This document shows, piece by piece, positions 6,044-9,581 of a DNA stretch of 9,581 bases (positions are counted from its first letter, which is position 1; every line of letters begins with the position of its first letter). Below the pieces are notes generated by a model, which was given only the letters and a program-made list of their open reading frames with translations, did no database searches and was not told the origin of the DNA. The position numbers and the translations under genes were made by a program. This stretch comes from an uncultured bacterium (GTDB lineage Bacteria > Patescibacteriota > CALEFQ01): assembly GCA_937877125.1 (NCBI GenBank), contig CALEFQ010000062.1:1-9581 (forward strand). Reading direction: 5' to 3'.

Positions 6044-6406
6044 AACCTAGAAACCAAGTCGCCAAATGACTATATGAAAGATTAATTTATCGAGGCCCAC
6101 CCGGAACTGTTTAGCAATCAAGCTGCTTTTGTAAATAATGCGCCAGCGAACAACGATCCTCCCAGAGTAATCGGCACCGAATTACTGGTTGCTGCCAATG
6201 TTTCAATATACTTAATAAATATGACAAAGATAATTAGGTGATTAATATGACTTGAACGCAGACTTCTCAAGAAATCAAAATGACTTGGGGTGAATCCTAG
6301 AGATCCAGCAAGGTGACTTCGCCAGCAAATAACCGGTCAATTACCTAAGCTTTTAAAGACAACTTTCTTGCTCCTCCCTATATACCTTAACGACAGTCAT
6401 ATAATT
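6044..6406. other. 363-base gap with no recognisable gene; probably decayed sequence
   Basis: The equivalent gap in the left copy is only 10 bases. This stretch is A+T-rich and I can assign no gene. Seen in it: a strong Shine-Dalgarno-like GGGAGGAG on the minus strand (6380-6373) followed by TTG but no open frame longer than a few codons; two similar words ending ATGACTTG on the plus strand (6240-6254 and 6273-6287); and a minus-strand frame open for 72 codons between stops (6336-6118) without ATG, whose end reads SNSVPITLGGSLFAGALF and looks somewhat protein-like. A decayed gene, a leader for the propeller message, or inserted sequence are all possible. Confidence 0.5.
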
Positions 6407-7525
6407 CTAGGGTGCCGGCACCTTGTTTTCGGTACAACAATACGCATCGCGGCCAGGTCCGCCGGATCCCCCCGGTCCGCATTTAAAATCATCAACACAT
6501 CGCTTGGTCCATTTGGCCTTATTCTCTTCACAATCGGCTAAGGACTGTTTCACGGTTAAGGTTTTTTTATCTCTGCAACTACAGGTCCCGACCTCAGGAT
6601 TGGTTATATCAGGATTTGCTCGTGGCGGTATCCAGCTTTCATTGCCGTAGCCGCAAATAGTTTGACAGCTCGCTAAATCAGCCGGACCATTTCCGCAACG
6701 ACATCCATTTACGTTATCACGAACATAATTTAAGGGAGAACAAGCACTCTCGCATAAGTAATTTTGCGTCAAACAACTAAAATAATCATTCTCCGGCATG
6801 CAATTTTCATTACATTCATCTCCGCAATGCTCCTCTTCTTTGATACAGGATTTTTCGCCGTTGGGAAGCTCGCAATACTGGCACCAGTAATTACTAGCTT
6901 TTTCACAGCCTTCTTTGGTCGCTTCTAATTCACTACAGGTAACAGTTTTTGGTGGACGCCCCTCGGGAGTACACTGTAGCCCCTGCGTTGCCGCGGTACA
7001 TCCTCCTGATGTTTTTTGGCCAGAAGGATCAAGTTTACAAATATATTGATTAGAAACGACCGTATCACTGTCGCAATAATAGCTTCCTTTGCTACTATTC
7101 TGATCCGAGATTGAAATCGTCTTCAACCTCGGATTCGCCAGATTGACGAAGTCGCCGCTGATGCTGCCAAGAATCAGGTAAGCCATCAGCACAATCACCA
7201 GTCCGATAATGGCACTAGTCATAGTCTCCTTGGCCGAGCCGAGCGCCGCCTTGTTGCCGGCCGAGGCAGAATATTGCACCGCGCCGATAATGATCATCAC
7301 CACCGCCAAACCGCCGACAATAGCCGTGGCAAACCAGTATATCTGTCCGATATATTGAGCAATCCCGCCCGTGACCTGCTTGAATCCGCCGATACCGACC
7401 TCAAGATTGACCGGCTTAACCGGAGTTATCCGAACGGTCTCTGCCTGAACAAAAAAAGGACTAAAACAAGAGACTAAGACTATAATTATGAATAACCATA
7501 CTAATTGTCTGGTGAAAATTTTCAT
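6407..7525 (-). CDS. T4SS-pilin-like membrane protein with Cys-rich C-terminus (right copy)
   Basis: A 372-aa protein. Residues 1-20 (MKIFTRQLVWLFIIIVLVSC) differ from the left paralogue, but residues 21-133 are identical to it: the end of the signal peptide (FVQA), LEVGIGG, two membrane helices (about 65-82 and 104-121) around QYSASAGNKAALGSAKET, then SGDFVNLANPRL. The C-terminal ~240 residues contain 26 cysteines and are unlike the left copy's 18-cysteine domain. There are many Cx3-8C pairs and a final YCC; the pattern suggests an exported disulfide-rich adhesive or binding domain of no family I recognise. A promoter-like element sits 41 bases upstream. The next gene downstream, after 363 bases, is the right propeller. 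Sharing an exact 311-bp tract with the left gene while differing at both ends suggests recombination. It could also be part of a conjugation-like or uptake machine, but no other T4SS component is in view. Confidence 0.85.
   Translation of the reverse strand: MKIFTRQLVWLFIIIVLVSCFSPFFVQAETVRITPVKPVNLEVGIGGFKQVTGGIAQYIGQIYWFATAIVGGLAVVMIIIGAVQYSASAGNKAALGSAKETMTSAIIGLVIVLMAYLILGSISGDFVNLANPRLKTISISDQNSSKGSYYCDSDTVVSNQYICKLDPSGQKTSGGCTAATQGLQCTPEGRPPKTVTCSELEATKEGCEKASNYWCQYCELPNGEKSCIKEEEHCGDECNENCMPENDYFSCLTQNYLCESACSPLNYVRDNVNGCRCGNGPADLASCQTICGYGNESWIPPRANPDITNPEVGTCSCRDKKTLTVKQSLADCEENKAKWTKRCVDDFKCGPGGSGGPGRDAYCCTENKVPAP
7155..7465. repeat. 311-bp exact direct repeat, copy B (pilin core)
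   Basis: Identical to 2830-3140 in the same orientation and reading frame (residues 21-124). The first mismatches are at 7154 on one side and 7466 on the other. The same domain in the 501-aa pilin-like gene (8160-8420) is related in protein but clearly diverged in DNA, so the identity is specific to these two genes. Confidence 0.95.
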
Positions 7526-7566
7526 TATTTAAGACTTACAATTTCAAAACTGGGTAGTTGAATAAA

Positions 7567-7595
7567 ATTATAACAAATTATTGTGCTTTTTCCTA
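7567..7595 (-). promoter_or_regulatory. Putative promoter of the right pilin-like gene
   Basis: On the minus strand: TAGGAA (7595-7590), a 17-base spacer, and the extended -10 TGTTATAAT with TATAAT at 7572-7567. The TAG of the -35-like box is also the stop codon of the upstream 501-aa gene. The element aligns base by base with 3209-3237. A start about 7 bases after the -10 would give a leader of roughly 34 bases without a Shine-Dalgarno site. Confidence 0.6.
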
Positions 7596-9098
7596 CAACT
7601 GATCATTTGTCCTTGTAGAAACCGGTTTTGCGCAACAACAAGTCTGATCATTTTGTTGTCCAGTGACGGTTGGATCCCCACAACGAATTCGCTGACACAT
7701 GTCTTTGCAGTTTTTGGCAAATCCTGAACACTTTGTTGCATCATAATAAGGATTAGTTACAAGACGCTCAGACGCTTTTTTTTCGTCTCGGCAATCAGCA
7801 TCAGTCATATTTCCTCTCGTATTCGGTCTCGCCAAACAAGATTCAATACAAGTGTTCAAGCTATAAACATTTATACAAGGAACGTTTGGCAAACAATTCA
7901 TCCGAGAGGTTTCGCACATAGATGTGCAATATTCATCCTTGGTAGCTTTTTCTTGCATACAACAATACACAGTCAGATTATCGGCACCAGCTCTTGGCGT
8001 ACAATTCCTTTCCCATTGCCTTTGGCAATCAACTGCACATTCTTCATAATTTAAAAATTCTTTTTCTCCAGACAAGCAAATATCATTAACAGCCTGTTTA
8101 TCATCGCCACTATTGATTTCATCAATGTTAATCTGTTTGATATTAGGCTCCGCCAGATTGGTAAATTTACCGCTAAAAGCCCCGAGAATCAAATACGACA
8201 TCAGCACGATCGCCAAGCCGATAATGGCGCTGGTAATCGTCTCTTTGGCCGAGGCGAGCGCGGCCGGATTCCCCGCTGACGCCGAATACTGGATTCCGCC
8301 AATGATAATCATGACCACGGCCACCACTCCGACAATCGCGGCCGCGAAATTATAAACCATGCCGATGTAATAAGAAATGCCTTTGGCAGTCCGCTCATTA
8401 CCGATACCCACCTCCAGCTTGATCGGTCCTTTCAGCGAGGAATCATCATCGTCACCCAGATTAACACACCGGCAACGTTGAGAGGGCTCGGCCGCGGCAT
8501 CCCAGGTGTAATCATCAGGATAGCAATGTTTCTCGCAAATAGACTCCGTGGCAATGTTTTCTCCGACGCAAGTACAATAAGGGGGAGTATTAGGATCGTA
8601 TTGATAAGACTTGTCTTCTTTTTCGGCACAGTATTCTTTACAGACCATCTCGTCAGTAAATGAGGTCCCGGTGCAAGTGCAACACTTATTGTTTGAGTCA
8701 AATCGGTATTCGCCTTTGCAATGATCCTGACAAGCCTTGTCGCTGCCCATCGACGCGGCCGGCGGAGTACAGCAATCTAAACACTCAGCGCATTCGCCTG
8801 TCTCCGCATTCATCTGATACCCATGGCAATTTTTTTCCAAACACTGGGTATGACATCGTTCGGCGGGTGTGGTTTTGCAGTCCGGGCTACTGTCGCAATA
8901 ACTACCTCCGCCGATATAGTCCTGGCAGCATTGGGTTTCACAGCATGCGCCAAAGGCGGCTGTACAGGCGGCCTTTCCCGCGTCAGTGCACGAGGATTTG
9001 ACATCCGCTCCCGCTATTGCCGGCATTCCCAGGAAAATAACTAAAAAAACAAAAATCGCGAGAACACCGATAATTTTTTTCGGGAAAAATATGTTCAT
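7593..9098 (-). CDS. Large Cys-rich protein with central T4SS-pilin-like domain
   Basis: A 501-aa protein from ATG 9098. The frame is open further upstream, but this start gives a clean signal peptide (MNIFFPKKIIG... ending AIAGA) and overlaps the previous stop as ATGA, so translational coupling is likely. Residues 30-215 are cysteine-rich (28 Cys) and contain about four imperfect repeats of ~30-35 residues, C-x3-C ... Y/aromatic-x-D/N ... C-x-C, at about 82-110, 123-142, 153-177 and 188-211. After a DDDD linker comes a pilin-like core (225-325) with LEVGIG, two membrane helices (about 249-268 and 290-306) and YSASAGNPAALASAKET. The C-terminal part (330-501) has 20 more cysteines and ends near a CCC. 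It is related to the two smaller pilin-like proteins, but only this one has the N-terminal repeat domain, so it carries exported Cys-rich domains on both sides of the membrane hairpin. It lies directly upstream of the right pilin promoter. Confidence 0.85.
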   Translation of the reverse strand: MNIFFPKKIIGVLAIFVFLVIFLGMPAIAGADVKSSCTDAGKAACTAAFGACCETQCCQDYIGGGSYCDSSPDCKTTPAERCHTQCLEKNCHGYQMNAETGECAECLDCCTPPAASMGSDKACQDHCKGEYRFDSNNKCCTCTGTSFTDEMVCKEYCAEKEDKSYQYDPNTPPYCTCVGENIATESICEKHCYPDDYTWDAAAEPSQRCRCVNLGDDDDSSLKGPIKLEVGIGNERTAKGISYYIGMVYNFAAAIVGVVAVVMIIIGGIQYSASAGNPAALASAKETITSAIIGLAIVLMSYLILGAFSGKFTNLAEPNIKQINIDEINSGDDKQAVNDICLSGEKEFLNYEECAVDCQRQWERNCTPRAGADNLTVYCCMQEKATKDEYCTSMCETSRMNCLPNVPCINVYSLNTCIESCLARPNTRGNMTDADCRDEKKASERLVTNPYYDATKCSGFAKNCKDMCQRIRCGDPTVTGQQNDQTCCCAKPVSTRTNDQL

Positions 9099-9580
9099 TT
9101 TGATGTCAGGCGTTTGAGTAAATAAACTATCCCGGCCAAAATAGCGGCGGCGCCGAGCAACAAGGCAACCAGCTGGAAATAAAAGCGATTCTGGGGTGAG
9201 ATCACGGAAGCCAGCGCGGCCCAAGTTTTGGCCCAGCCTCCCCCGCCCCCTAATTGGGCCCCTTCGCTAACCAGCAGGGAGAGAGAATCTTCGGCATCCG
9301 AAACCCGCCCCTGCTCATCCCGGGCGCGGACAATCACGGCCACAGGAATGACCGTCCCCGACTCCGCTGTCGGCGGGACTACGAGACGGTAATCAGATTG
9401 GCCGGAAGCATCGGCGGCTGTCTGCGATTCCGATCCCGCCTGCCACGACCATTGGTATTCCGTCACCGGGCCGAAATTGGACGTGGTCGCGCCAAAAACT
9501 ATCGTCTCGCCCGGAGCGACCCGGACCGTCCGAGTTGATCCCGGCTCCCCGCTGTCGGAAGTCTCAATTCGGCCGGCCGG
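9095..9580 (-). CDS. PKD/Ig-like surface protein with C-terminal membrane anchor, 5'-truncated
   Basis: The frame stays open to the window edge; 161 residues are visible and the start lies outside. The visible part has an extracellular beta-sandwich region, with VAPGETIVFGATTSNFG, YQWSWQAGS and a later VIVRARDEQGRVSDAEDSLS, which fits PKD or similar Ig-like domains (inferred from strand pattern and the Y-x-W motif). A glycine-rich linker (GGGGG), a hydrophobic helix of about 22 residues and the short basic tail KRLTSK follow. This is the layout of a cell-surface protein anchored at its C-terminus. A GTG at 9466 could be taken as a start, but the family-like strands continue upstream of it, so the protein is longer. 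Its TGA overlaps the ATG of the 501-aa gene. Confidence 0.75.
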   Translation of the reverse strand, partial: PAGRIETSDSGEPGSTRTVRVAPGETIVFGATTSNFGPVTEYQWSWQAGSESQTAADASGQSDYRLVVPPTAESGTVIPVAVIVRARDEQGRVSDAEDSLSLLVSEGAQLGGGGGWAKTWAALASVISPQNRFYFQLVALLLGAAAILAGIVYLLKRLTSK

Positions 9581-9581
9581 C

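Noticed and set aside
9099..9224. Upstream extension of the 501-aa pilin-like gene by 42 codons
   Set aside because: The extension is arginine-rich, lies over the preceding gene in another frame, and would bury the signal peptide; the ATGA overlap start at 9098 is far better.

Overview
The window looks like a contig end from an uncultivated bacterium, most probably of the Candidate Phyla Radiation (Patescibacteria). That placement is inference. It rests on three T4SS-pilin-like proteins with long cysteine-rich ends, single-pass membrane-anchored beta-propeller proteins packed against radA and mpg, compact same-strand gene packing, and the near absence of Shine-Dalgarno sites. TGA is used as an ordinary stop, so the recoded Gracilibacteria/Absconditabacteria are unlikely. 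The first 47 bases are Illumina P5/TruSeq adapter, not genome.

Layout: a 5'-truncated DksA/TraR zinc-finger gene on the plus strand (49-168) ends in an intrinsic terminator. Everything else is on the minus strand, so transcription runs from the right edge to the left. In that order: the 3' end of a PKD/Ig-like membrane-anchored surface protein (9580-9095), overlapping by ATGA a 501-aa cysteine-rich pilin-like protein (9098-7593); a second cysteine-rich pilin-like protein (7525-6407); a 363-base stretch with no recognisable gene; a membrane-anchored beta-propeller (6043-4826); intact radA (4802-3408); a broken mpg start (3406-3320); a scrap resembling a pilin end (3276-3241); a third pilin-like protein (3200-2253); a second beta-propeller (2242-986); a broken radA reduced to 44 codons (984-850); and intact mpg (848-237).

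The main result is that this is an old tandem duplication of one block (pilin, pilin, propeller, radA, mpg) in which the housekeeping pair decayed reciprocally: the right copy kept radA and lost mpg, the left copy kept mpg and lost radA. The junction TAA-G-ATG between radA and mpg is preserved in both copies. The two propellers have diverged widely but still align almost without gaps. In contrast, the second and third pilins (6407-7525 and 2253-3200) share an exact 311-bp tract over residues 21-124, attached to unrelated cysteine-rich C-termini, which points to recent gene conversion or cassette exchange. Smaller signals are CTTTTGA heptamer arrays inserted in frame at two loops of mpg, a hairpin/T-tract within the 5' coding part of mpg that survives in the broken copy with a compensatory base-pair change, and a matching promoter-like element in front of both exchanging pilin genes.

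Functionally the locus joins cell-surface proteins (pilins, propellers, PKD protein) with recombination (RadA) and base-excision repair (Mpg). Whether that is a real functional link or only gene packing cannot be decided from the sequence.
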